The notes beneath the pieces are model-generated. The model was given only the letters and a program-made list of their open reading frames with translations. It was not told where the DNA came from and did not search any database. The position numbers and the translations under genes are program-made. From CAXSDR01 sp964236445 (lineage in GTDB: Bacteria; Actinomycetota; Actinomycetes; Motilibacterales; Motilibacteraceae), in contig CAXSDR010000047.1 of assembly GCA_964236445.1 (NCBI GenBank), positions 1 through 26,454 on the forward strand: a stretch of DNA of 26,454 nt. The letters are read 5' to 3'. Numbering within the stretch: the first letter of the stretch is position 1; every line of letters begins with the position of its first letter. Shown here piece after piece: positions 15,681 to 23,107 of this stretch.

Positions 15681-16753
15681 TTCCCGCAGCCAAGACCATC
15701 ATCGGCGACGAGGAGCGTGAGGCCGTCGACCGCGTCATGCGCTCGGGGCAGCTCGCTCAGGGCCCCGAGGTGGCCGCGTTCGAGAAGGAGTTCGCCGACC
15801 AGGTCGTCGGCGGGCGTACGTGCGTCGCGGTGAACTCCGGCACCTCGGGCCAGCATCTCGGCCTGCTCGCGGCCGGTGTGGGCCCCGGTGACGAGGTCAT
15901 CGTGCCGTCGTTCACCTTCGCGGCCACCGCGAACTCTGTGGCCGTGACCGGCGCAACACCGGTGTTCGTCGACATCGAGCCCGACTACTTCAGCATCGAC
16001 GCAGCAGCAGTCGAGGCCGCGATCACGCCGCGGACCAAGGGCATCATGCCGGTGCACCTCTATGGTCATCCCGCCGATCTGACCCGCCTGCTCGACGTGA
16101 CCACGCGCCACGGCATCGAGCTGTTCGAGGATGCCGCGCAGGCGCACGCCGCGCAGTGGCAGGGCAAGCCGGTCGGCTCGTTCGGCCGCTGGGGCATGTT
16201 CAGCCTCTATCCGACGAAGAACATGACGTCCGGCGAGGGCGGCATGGTGTCGTGCGACGACGACCTCGCGCGAGGCATCAAGCTGCTGCGCAACCAGGGC
16301 ATGGAGCGTCGCTACGAGAACGAGGTCGCCGGCTTCAACAACCGCATGACCGACATCCACGCGGCGATCGGCAGGGTGCAGCTGACGCGCCTGGCCGGCT
16401 GGACCAAGCAGCGCCAGGACAACGCGAGGTTCCTCGACGAGAACCTCGTCGGGGTGATCGTTCCGCGCGTGGCGCCCGACGCCGTGCACGTCTACCACCA
16501 ATACACGATCCGGGTCCCCGGCGACCGTGACCGCTTCGCGAAGGCGCTGGCGGACGAGCACGGTGTCGGCAGCGGCGTCTACTACCCCATTCCCAACCAC
16601 CGGCTGCCGACGTTCGGGCTGACGCTCGACCTGCCGGAGACGGAGCGCGCAGCGGCCGAGGTGCTCTCGCTGCCGGTGCACCCGGCGCTGTCCCAGGATG
16701 ACCTCGCGACCATCGTCGAAGCCGTCAACGCCTGCGCGAAGGCGGGATCCTGA
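15677..16753 (+). CDS. WbpE-like PLP-dependent sugar aminotransferase (DegT/DnrJ/EryC1)
   Basis: 358 residues, GTG overlapping the previous stop. This is a fold-type I aminotransferase: NSGTSGQHLGL (53-63) binds the PLP phosphate, EDAAQAHAA (151-159) holds the PLP-ring aspartate D152, and SLYPTKNMTSGEGGM (176-190) has the Schiff-base lysine K181. The ALAAG/HPALS-type C-terminus is normal and the length matches WbpE/WlbC. It would move an amino group from glutamate to the 3-keto group made by the oxidoreductase encoded next, giving UDP-GlcNAc3NA. The assignment to this sugar rests on the WbpD- and WbpB-like neighbours; the family alone covers many 3- and 4-amino sugars. Confidence 0.88.
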   Translation: MIPAAKTIIGDEEREAVDRVMRSGQLAQGPEVAAFEKEFADQVVGGRTCVAVNSGTSGQHLGLLAAGVGPGDEVIVPSFTFAATANSVAVTGATPVFVDIEPDYFSIDAAAVEAAITPRTKGIMPVHLYGHPADLTRLLDVTTRHGIELFEDAAQAHAAQWQGKPVGSFGRWGMFSLYPTKNMTSGEGGMVSCDDDLARGIKLLRNQGMERRYENEVAGFNNRMTDIHAAIGRVQLTRLAGWTKQRQDNARFLDENLVGVIVPRVAPDAVHVYHQYTIRVPGDRDRFAKALADEHGVGSGVYYPIPNHRLPTFGLTLDLPETERAAAEVLSLPVHPALSQDDLATIVEAVNACAKAGS

Positions 16754-16754
16754 C

Positions 16755-17759
16755 ATGGCGGTGTTGCGTGCGGGCCTGATCGGGCTCGGGATGATGGGGC
16801 GCCACCACGCCCGCGTGCTCCGCTCGCTCGACGGCGTCGAGCTGGTCGCCGTCGCCGACCCCGGTGGTGACCCGCACGGCGTGTCCGGCGGGCTCGACAT
16901 CCTCGCCAGCGTCGACGAGCTGATCGCCGTCGGCATCGACATGTGCGTCGTCGCCGTCCCGACGCGGTTCCACGAGGACGTCGGCATGGCTCTCGCGGCA
17001 GCCGGTGTGCACACGCTCGTCGAGAAGCCGCTCGCTGTCGACGTGGCGTCTGCATCGCGCCTCGTTGCTGCGTTCGAGAAAGCCGGGCTCGTGGGGTGCG
17101 TCGGGCACATCGAGCGCTACAACCCGGCGCTGCAGTCGCTGCGCGCCCGCCTCGAGTCGGGGGAGCTGGGCGGCATCTATCAGGTGGCGACCCGACGTCA
17201 GGGGCCTTTCCCCAACCGCATCGCCGACGTCGGCGTCATCAAGGACCTCGCGACGCACGACATCGACCTCACCGCCTGGGTCACGCAGAAGGAGTTCCGG
17301 TCGATCTCCGCGCGCACCGCTTTCAAGAGCGGTCGTGAATACGAAGACCTCGTCGCGGCGGTCGGCTCGCTGGAGGACGGCACGGTGACCAACCACCTGG
17401 TCAACTGGCTGTCGCCGATGAAGGAGCGCATCACCACGGTCACCGGTGAGAAGGGGACGTTCGTCGCCGACACCCTGACGGCCGACCTGACGTTCTATGG
17501 CAACGGCTCGATCCCGACGACGTGGGACTCCATCGCGAAGTTCCGCGGAGTGTCCGAGGGCGATGTCACGCGCTTCGCGATCGCCAAGCCCGAGCCGTTG
17601 ATGATGGAGCACCAGGCGTTCCGTGACGCCGTGCTCGCGGGCGTCGTCGAGGCCGCGGGAGTCGTGACCATGCGCCAGGGCCTCGCCACCGTCGCCGTCG
17701 CCGAGGCGTGCATCGCCTCGGCTGAGAAGGGCGAGACCGTCGAGGTCCTCGTCCCCTAG
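16755..17759 (+). CDS. WbpB-like Gfo/Idh/MocA oxidoreductase
   Basis: 334 residues from ATG 16755, one base after the aminotransferase stop; the frame is open further upstream, but this ATG is directly followed by the Rossmann strand. GLGMMG (10-15) is the NAD-binding glycine motif, EKP (90-92) carries the conserved lysine, and GHIERYNPA (117-125) with DLATHDIDL (164-172) supplies active-site residues of the family. WbpB/WlbA oxidises C3 of UDP-GlcNAcA, and in the P. aeruginosa pathway it works coupled to the aminotransferase. Adjacent placement here supports the same role. The stop TAG is three bases before the next GTG. Confidence 0.87.
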   Translation: MAVLRAGLIGLGMMGRHHARVLRSLDGVELVAVADPGGDPHGVSGGLDILASVDELIAVGIDMCVVAVPTRFHEDVGMALAAAGVHTLVEKPLAVDVASASRLVAAFEKAGLVGCVGHIERYNPALQSLRARLESGELGGIYQVATRRQGPFPNRIADVGVIKDLATHDIDLTAWVTQKEFRSISARTAFKSGREYEDLVAAVGSLEDGTVTNHLVNWLSPMKERITTVTGEKGTFVADTLTADLTFYGNGSIPTTWDSIAKFRGVSEGDVTRFAIAKPEPLMMEHQAFRDAVLAGVVEAAGVVTMRQGLATVAVAEACIASAEKGETVEVLVP

Positions 17760-17762
17760 GCC

Positions 17763-18248
17763 GTGTCCGAGCCACGTGCGGTCGTTCCCGAGGTTCTCGG
17801 GGACGACGTGTGCGTGGCGTCTCGCCGTGGCCGCCTCCAGCGTCTCGTGCTCCTGTGCGCCGCGGCTGCGCTCGTCTCGTGCGGCGTCATCGCGGACGAC
17901 CGGTCGGCCCAGCGCAGGGAAGCGGGGGCGCTGTTGAGCGCCACGCTGCAGAGCGAACAGCGAGCGCTGGAGCTGGCGGCCAACGGCCCCGTGACCGACG
18001 ACGTCGGCCACCCCGTCCTTGAACCCCTGATGGACGTGCCCGTCAGGCCCTGGCACGTCCGCACGCGAGCAGCGCGCCGCTCGTGCGAAAGCTACGTCAC
18101 CGCACGCACTGCGAATCTGGCGAGACCCCGTCTGACCCGCATGCCCGATGACGAGCGGCGGCGCGCGCGTACGGCGCTGGAGGACGCACTGCCGCCATCC
18201 AGCGACGAGCTGCGTGCGCGCATCGACAGGGTTCTCCGAGACAGCTGA
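17763..18248 (+). CDS. Putative small lipoprotein
   Basis: 161 residues, GTG three bases after the oxidoreductase stop. RRGRLQRLVLLCAAAALVSC has a basic n-region, a hydrophobic core and a lipobox LVSC with C40. The upstream part would be unusually long for a signal, so GTG 17808 or GTG 17814 (giving MASRRGRL) may be the true start. The remainder is hydrophilic and Arg-rich, ending ELRARIDRVLRDS. Codon third positions are mostly G or C, which supports coding. I recognise no family. If lipidated it would sit on the outer face of the membrane, perhaps in the envelope-glycan system by association. Confidence 0.6.
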   Translation: MSEPRAVVPEVLGDDVCVASRRGRLQRLVLLCAAAALVSCGVIADDRSAQRREAGALLSATLQSEQRALELAANGPVTDDVGHPVLEPLMDVPVRPWHVRTRAARRSCESYVTARTANLARPRLTRMPDDERRRARTALEDALPPSSDELRARIDRVLRDS

Positions 18249-18293
18249 GGGCCCTGGCGTGAGTAGGCGTGAAAAGTCGGGGCACAGGCACCG

Positions 18294-18312
18294 CTCGTAC
18301 GACTCGCTACGC
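18294..18312. repeat. Imperfect 19-bp repeat, upstream copy
   Basis: CTCGTACGACTCGCTACGC matches the copy at 18880-18898 in 17 of 19 positions, in the same orientation. The two copies bracket the GNAT gene. A shared CAGGCAC also precedes each copy at a slightly different distance. It may be a scar of gene insertion, or chance in GC-rich DNA. Confidence 0.35.
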
Positions 18313-18321
18313 GCGTATGTC

Positions 18322-18327
18322 TAGGGT
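18322..18327 (+). promoter_or_regulatory. -10 element for a leaderless transcript (TAGGGT)
   Basis: TAGGGT ends seven bases before GTG 18335, so transcription should start at or next to that codon. No ribosome binding site precedes it. This decides the start of the GNAT gene against the earlier in-frame ATG codons at 18269 and 18317, which would lie upstream of the promoter. Confidence 0.6.
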
Positions 18328-18334
18328 CTCTCGG

Positions 18335-18853
18335 GTGAATGTGACTGTAGAGCTGGTGACGCCCGAGACCTACGACGAAGTCCAGCACTACCTCGCGTCG
18401 CTGCTCGTCGACACAGTGGATGACGGTGCCAGCGTCGGTTTCGTCGGTCGGCTGGATCCCGACGAGGCCTCGCTCTGGTGGGCTGAATCGCTACGCAGTC
18501 CAACGTTGCTGACGTTCGTCGCCCGTGACACCGCCCGTGTCCCGGTCGGTGTCGTGCAACTCAAGCTTGCGACCACCATGAACGCGCTCCATCGAGCCGA
18601 CGTGTGCAAGCTCCTCATTCACACGAGTGCCCGGCGTCGCGGGGTTGGCGACGCCCTGCTGGGCGCGCTGGAGACCGAGGCGCGGCAACGCGGCTGCTGG
18701 CTGCTCCTGCTCGACACCGAAACGGGAAGTGACGCCGAGCGCTTCTACGTGAGGCGCGGTTGGCGCGTCGTCGGAGTCATCGACGACTACGCCCTCGCCC
18801 CGGACGGGCAGCTGAGGGCAACCACCGTGCTGACGAAGCGACTACCGCCCTGA
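18335..18853 (+). CDS. GNAT family N-acetyltransferase
   Basis: 172 residues from GTG 18335, chosen from the -10 element just upstream. VCKLLIHTSARRRGVGDALL is GNAT motif A, with the acetyl-CoA pyrophosphate loop RRGVGDA at 101-107. LLLLDTETGSDAERFYVRRGWRVVGVI is motif B, with the Tyr that usually acts as general acid. The length is normal for a single domain. The substrate is unknown; an amine of an antibiotic, metabolite or protein is possible. Base composition is somewhat less GC-rich than the flanking sugar genes. Only six bases separate its stop from that of the convergent epimerase gene. Confidence 0.85.
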   Translation: MNVTVELVTPETYDEVQHYLASLLVDTVDDGASVGFVGRLDPDEASLWWAESLRSPTLLTFVARDTARVPVGVVQLKLATTMNALHRADVCKLLIHTSARRRGVGDALLGALETEARQRGCWLLLLDTETGSDAERFYVRRGWRVVGVIDDYALAPDGQLRATTVLTKRLPP

Positions 18854-18859
18854 TTGAGG

Positions 18860-19921
18860 TCAGGCACGTGCGGCGAGCTCTCGTACGATTCGCTGCGCCG
18901 CATCACCCGTGCCGTAGGGCGTGGAGTCGGTGTCGCTGGGACGCGGCCGCGACACCGCGTCGGCGATGCCGCTGAGGTCGCCGCAGAGCACGTTCCAGCC
19001 CAGCGCCACGGTCTCGACCCACTCGGTCTCCGTGCGAAGGGTCGTGCACGGCACGCGCAGGAGGAAGGCCTCCTTCTGCAGGCCGCCGCTGTCGGTCACG
19101 ACGCCGGCCGATCCCATCACCGCGCGCACCATCTCGGGATAGGGCAGCGGAGCCGTCGGAAACAGCGACCCGCCCCTCAGGTCGAGGCCGAGGGACGCAG
19201 CCCGCGCGATCAGGCGCGGATGCGCGAGCAGGACCACGGGCGTGTCGAGCGAGGACAGGCCGGCGACGATCTTGCGCAGTCGTGGCTCGTCATCGGTGTT
19301 CTCGGCGCGGTGGATCGTGGCGAGCAGATAGGGCTCGTCCGCAGCTACATCGTCGGGCAGCGCGGCAACCCGGTCGGCCATGCCGTCGCGTACGAGCATC
19401 AGCACGTCGGTCATCACGTCGCCGACCAGAACGGAGCGGTCGGCCAGACCTTCGTTGCGGAGGTGCGCCATCGCCACGTCGGTCGGGGCAAGAAGCAGGT
19501 CTGCTGCGTGGTCGGTGAGAACCCGGTTGTGCTCCTCTGGCATGCGCCGGTTGAACGAGCGGAGTCCGGCCTCGAGGTGGGCGACGGGCAGGTGCATCTT
19601 CACGGCCGACAGCGCTCCGGCGAGCGTCGAGTTGGTGTCGCCATAGACGAGGACCCAGTCGGGGCGGTGCTCCTCGAGCACCGCATCCATGGCCGAGAAG
19701 ATGGCCCCCGTCTGCACGCCGTGACTGCCCGAGCCGACGCCGAGGTGGGCGTCGGGGTCAGGGATCCGCAGATCCGCGAAGAAGACGTCGCTCATCAGGG
19801 CGTCGTAGTGCTGGCCGGTGTGCACGATCACATGCTCGTGTCCCGAGCCCTCGAACGCTCGCGCGACTGCGGCGAGCTTGACGAACTGCGGGCGGGCGCC
19901 GACGACGCTGAGAACCTTCAC
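18860..19921 (-). CDS. wecB: UDP-N-acetylglucosamine 2-epimerase, non-hydrolysing (WecB/WbpI type)
   Basis: 353 residues, GTG at 19919-19921, start MKVLSVVGARPQFVK typical of the family. GDTNSTLAG (94-102) contains D95, EAGLRSFNRRMPEEHNR (117-133) contains E117 and the second glutamate pair, and TIHRAEN (202-208) has the conserved histidine; DSGGLQKEAF binds UDP. It epimerises C2 of a UDP-2-acetamido sugar in the cytoplasm. The sequence RSFNRRMPEE, rather than the YSPWPEE I recall from E. coli WecB, is more like the WbpI/WlbD branch that acts on UDP-GlcNAc3NAcA. With the WbpA-, B-, D- and E-like enzymes nearby it would complete UDP-ManNAc3NAcA synthesis. UDP-GlcNAc to UDP-ManNAc remains the alternative. 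Confidence 0.92.
   Translation of the reverse strand: MKVLSVVGARPQFVKLAAVARAFEGSGHEHVIVHTGQHYDALMSDVFFADLRIPDPDAHLGVGSGSHGVQTGAIFSAMDAVLEEHRPDWVLVYGDTNSTLAGALSAVKMHLPVAHLEAGLRSFNRRMPEEHNRVLTDHAADLLLAPTDVAMAHLRNEGLADRSVLVGDVMTDVLMLVRDGMADRVAALPDDVAADEPYLLATIHRAENTDDEPRLRKIVAGLSSLDTPVVLLAHPRLIARAASLGLDLRGGSLFPTAPLPYPEMVRAVMGSAGVVTDSGGLQKEAFLLRVPCTTLRTETEWVETVALGWNVLCGDLSGIADAVSRPRPSDTDSTPYGTGDAAQRIVRELAARA
18880..18898. repeat. Imperfect 19-bp repeat, downstream copy
   Basis: CTCGTACGATTCGCTGCGC is the second copy of the repeat at 18294-18312, with differences at two positions. It lies inside the 3' end of the epimerase coding region, encoding its last helix. Confidence 0.35.
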
Positions 19922-19929
19922 GGGGTCAC

Positions 19930-19935
19930 ACGCTA
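19930..19935 (-). promoter_or_regulatory. -10 element for the epimerase gene (TAGCGT)
   Basis: Reading on the minus strand, TAGCGT is followed by eight bases and then the GTG start, so the transcript would have no leader or only one or two bases. There is no purine-rich ribosome binding site. It lies in the 40-base gap after the secreted-protein gene, so the epimerase can be transcribed independently of it. Confidence 0.5.
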
Positions 19936-19961
19936 CCCACCCATGATCATGGCGGTGGAGA

Positions 19962-21881
19962 TCAACGGACGACCGTGAACGCGTCGAGGACCACAGCAGG
20001 CCGACCCGCGGTCGCCACCGACGTCACGACCAGCGTGTGAACACGCCCGCGAGCCAGCGCGCCGCTCGTCCACAACGCCTGGCGCACAAGGCGTTTCGAG
20101 GCGCGACTGTCCACCATAGCCATGCGCCGTCCGTCCAGAGTCACCGACAGTCGACCGCAGCGCGGGCATCGCTCGCCGATCACCTGCAGGCGGGACGCGG
20201 CGACCTGCAACGTCGCCGTCTGCCCCGCGACCGTCGTGCTCGCTGCCGCGCCGAGCCACCGGTCCTTGCCCACGACCCGCAGCCAGCGACGCGAGAACCG
20301 CGCGCTCGCCTGGTCGAGCGGGACGCTCGTCTGGGCAGGGACCGACCACGCAGACACGTTGCCGTAGCGGTCGACCGAGCGGGCGCGGATGGCGTACGTC
20401 GTGCCCGGCAGCGGCTTGGTGGGCACCCCGCGGTCCCCGAACGTCGCGCCGCCCCCACCGCCTGCGTCGAACCACGTACGCCACGGCGACAGCGTGCCGG
20501 TGACATTCCGGCTCGCCCACTGCACGTCATAGCTCGTGTTGCCCAGGTCACCTGCCGCCCACCACTGCACGTCGAACAAGGGCGAGGCAGAGGTGAGGGC
20601 TGCCGAGAACGGCATGCGAACCGGGGGCGTCCCGACGCCGACCGCCCTGGTGCGCACGGCCTCGCGCTCGCCCGACCCGTCGATCGCGACAACCGTCCAC
20701 GTCGACGTCGTCCCGACCGGGACCGTGTCGGTGAACGACGTCGCAAGGCCCGACTGAACGAGCGTCCCGCGCTGCGTCGGGGTGGCGCCCGCGGCCCGAT
20801 AGACATCGACGCGCGTCGCGCCGTCAGGCAGCCGCCAGGCCAGCGTCGGGTGGGAGCCGTTGAGCGTCGCCGTCAGTCCGCGGACTCCGGGACTGCCGCT
20901 AACCGGCCCGGGCGCCAGGCGGATGCCGCGCTCGGACACCGCGGGCGTGTGTCGCAGAACCACCGGTGCGGCAACCGATCCCGCGCTGGTGACGGCCAGG
21001 CGCGCGATGTCGAGGCTCTCGAGGCCGTGCCCCGTCGGCGTGCTCAGCGACCCGTAGAGGTAGGCACCGTCGCGCGACCACGCGGAGGGCTTGAACCTCG
21101 TCGCGTCGCGCAGCAGCACGGTTGAGCCGCTCCCGTCGAGTGCCACCAGCCGGAGCTCGTCGCGTTCCACGCCGCCTTCCGTCACCCGCGCCTCGTAGGC
21201 GACGTGGGTGCCGTCGGGGGAGGGCAGCACGAGGCCGCTCCAGGCCCGCGAGGTTCCGGGCAGCACCGTCGGTTCTTCGCCGATGCGCAGAACCACCACC
21301 GAGAGGTCGCCGACGCTCTCCATGCCGACGAGGCGCGTCGGATCACCCGGCACGTACGCGGCATTCGTCACGTTCTCGGTGCGCGGGACGACGGTGAGCG
21401 GCTCGGCCAGCGAGAGCGGCACCACCGTGACGTGCGGTTGCGGGGCTCCGCCCGGGGGTTGTGAGGCGTAGACGTCCGTCGACACGAGGACGGCGTCCGA
21501 TGCCGGCGACCACTCGATCCGGGAGACGAACTCGCCCGGCGAGGTGCGCGCGACCGTGAGCTGGTTGCGGCCGCGGAGGTCGCCGACGACGACCGTCTGC
21601 CGGTCGAGGTGGGTGTCGCGCGCTGTCCACGCCAGCTTGCTGCCGTTCGGCGACGGCACCGCATTGCCGAGTCCCGAGACGAGCAGGTCGTCGTCGGTGC
21701 CGTCGACCGAGGACCGCCAGAAGTCGTTGACGCCGAAGGACGAGGGCGAGGTCGTGAACCACAGGGCGTCCTGCCCGACAGGTGTTCCCGGGTCGGCTGC
21801 CGACGCCGTCGCCGGCACAGCGGCCACGCCGACGGCGAGCGTCATGGCGAGCAGGGCGGGCAGGAGTCTCGATGCGCGCAT
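19962..21881 (-). CDS. Secreted beta-propeller and FN3 protein
   Basis: 639 residues from the ATG at 21879-21881, 11 bases after the stop of the preceding secreted-protein gene. The signal peptide is about residues 1-28 (LLPALLAMTLAVGVAAVPATASA). Residues 30-340 hold TolB/WD40-like blades (VPSPNGSKLAWTARD, IEWSPASDAVLVS, VLPSPDGTHVAYEAR, PSAWSRDGAYLYGS). Two FN3-like domains follow (about 350-430 and 445-540). A C-terminal beta domain contains CPRCG at 572-576 and ends LDAFTVVR; I have the impression of similar ends in other actinobacterial exported proteins. No sortase motif or C-terminal membrane helix is seen, so it is probably released or loosely wall-bound. It may bind glycans or proteins; no catalytic motif is visible. 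Confidence 0.8.
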   Translation of the reverse strand: MRASRLLPALLAMTLAVGVAAVPATASAADPGTPVGQDALWFTTSPSSFGVNDFWRSSVDGTDDDLLVSGLGNAVPSPNGSKLAWTARDTHLDRQTVVVGDLRGRNQLTVARTSPGEFVSRIEWSPASDAVLVSTDVYASQPPGGAPQPHVTVVPLSLAEPLTVVPRTENVTNAAYVPGDPTRLVGMESVGDLSVVVLRIGEEPTVLPGTSRAWSGLVLPSPDGTHVAYEARVTEGGVERDELRLVALDGSGSTVLLRDATRFKPSAWSRDGAYLYGSLSTPTGHGLESLDIARLAVTSAGSVAAPVVLRHTPAVSERGIRLAPGPVSGSPGVRGLTATLNGSHPTLAWRLPDGATRVDVYRAAGATPTQRGTLVQSGLATSFTDTVPVGTTSTWTVVAIDGSGEREAVRTRAVGVGTPPVRMPFSAALTSASPLFDVQWWAAGDLGNTSYDVQWASRNVTGTLSPWRTWFDAGGGGGATFGDRGVPTKPLPGTTYAIRARSVDRYGNVSAWSVPAQTSVPLDQASARFSRRWLRVVGKDRWLGAAASTTVAGQTATLQVAASRLQVIGERCPRCGRLSVTLDGRRMAMVDSRASKRLVRQALWTSGALARGRVHTLVVTSVATAGRPAVVLDAFTVVR

Positions 21882-21892
21882 GGTTCTCACTC

Positions 21893-23014
21893 TCAGATCG
21901 CGCGGACGCGGAAGGCGGGGGTGGCGAAGGGCAGGGCGTTCGACGTGTCGGGCAGCGTGCGTACGCGCAGGGTGGTGGTGCCACGGCGTGGCACGAAGGT
22001 GACGTTCCACCGGGTGCCGCTCACCGTCTTGACGCGCACCCAACGGCGGCCCTGCAGTCGTTCGACCACGGCCTCCATGGCCCCGCCGGTCGTTCCTCGC
22101 AGGGTCACCGGGCGACCGGCGCGCACTGTCGGGGACGAGAGCCGGACGCTGACACGTGACTGCACGAAGGCGCGGTGCGCGTTGACCTCCGACACCGGCT
22201 GGGTGCCGGTTCCGGCCCCGAAGAACGCGCACCACGTGCCTGCCGCCTGCCGTCCCGTCGCGGTGAAGCGGCCGGCCGCGTCGGTGGTGACCGTGGTCAA
22301 CAGCTGTCCTGCGCCGCTCTCGTCGCAATAGCTGTGGCGAACCTGGAGGGACAAGCGGGCCGCCGGGGCGTGGGTTGCGCTGTAGCGCGCGGTCCCGCTG
22401 ACGACGTACGCCGTTGCGAAGGGCACCGGGCCCCGTGGCAGCGTCAGCGACAGCACCGGCCAGTCCGATCCGGTGACGGCGACGACAGGCACCGCGTCGA
22501 TGAGGCCGTCCACCGCCACGGTGTTCGAGTCGAACTGGGATTCCTCCTGCCGGCGCAGGTCGCCTGCAGCGATCTGGGTGGCGGTCCACATCCCGTTGTC
22601 GATCGCCCCGAGGGTGAATCCGCCGACCCACACGCCGTCCTGGGCGGTGCCCGATGCCAGGCTCAGCGAGACGACGCGCCAGCCGGATGCCTGCCTGGTG
22701 CCGACATCGGACTCGCGGCCGACGATGACGCACGGGCAGGGAGCGCCGGCGTCGGTACTCACGCCCTCGGATGCCGCGACGACGCCGTCGGGATCAGGGT
22801 CGATGAGGTGGGCGCTCACGTTGACTCTGGCGAGAGCACCGCGCGTCAGGGTCAGCGCCGCCTGGTCGAAGGTGAGCGACTCCAACCTCGTCGCCGTGCC
22901 TGGCACACGTTCGAGCGCCTGCGCTGCGGGTGACCCAGCAGACACGGCCAGGCCGAGGGTGAGGGCGAGAAGCTGGGCGGCGCGCCGCACGGCGTGGGCC
23001 CGAGGGGGTGTCAT
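21893..23014 (-). CDS. Secreted Ig/FN3-like protein
   Basis: 373 residues from the ATG at 23012-23014; a GTG two codons earlier (23018-23020) is an alternative. The signal peptide has a basic start (RAHAVRRAAQ) and a hydrophobic core, with cleavage probably after AAQA near residue 33. The body is beta-rich: a long N-terminal region with CPC (about residues 91-93), then a segment like a carboxypeptidase-regulatory or Ig-like fold (LTTVTTDAAGRFTATGRQAAGTWC), then VSVRLSSPTVRAGRPVTLRGTTGG, a typical surface Ig-like repeat. No catalytic motif or anchor is seen. It is the first gene of a two-gene unit with the beta-propeller protein, with which it may act outside the cell. Confidence 0.75.
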   Translation of the reverse strand: MTPPRAHAVRRAAQLLALTLGLAVSAGSPAAQALERVPGTATRLESLTFDQAALTLTRGALARVNVSAHLIDPDPDGVVAASEGVSTDAGAPCPCVIVGRESDVGTRQASGWRVVSLSLASGTAQDGVWVGGFTLGAIDNGMWTATQIAAGDLRRQEESQFDSNTVAVDGLIDAVPVVAVTGSDWPVLSLTLPRGPVPFATAYVVSGTARYSATHAPAARLSLQVRHSYCDESGAGQLLTTVTTDAAGRFTATGRQAAGTWCAFFGAGTGTQPVSEVNAHRAFVQSRVSVRLSSPTVRAGRPVTLRGTTGGAMEAVVERLQGRRWVRVKTVSGTRWNVTFVPRRGTTTLRVRTLPDTSNALPFATPAFRVRAI

Positions 23015-23063
23015 GCCCACTAGGAGCCGTCGAGGCGGCGGATCGGTTGGTCCCGAGCGCCGG

Positions 23064-23069
23064 TAGGTT
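23064..23069 (+). promoter_or_regulatory. Possible -10 element upstream of the sugar dehydrogenase (TAGGTT)
   Basis: TAGGTT lies in the 93-base divergent gap. Transcription from it would begin near 23075-23077. That coincides with a GTG at 23075 in frame with the dehydrogenase, but a GGAG at 23097-23100 and the family's usual N-terminus favour GTG 23108, with a leader of about 32 bases. Confidence 0.4.
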
Positions 23070-23107
23070 GGTGGGTGCTCATCCCGTCAGAAAACCGGAG
23101 CTTGTCT

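Noticed and set aside
22733..22735. Extension of the beta-propeller protein upstream to 22733
   Set aside because: The extra N-terminus is a shadow of the neighbouring secreted-protein gene. The ATG at 21881 is followed by a good signal peptide.
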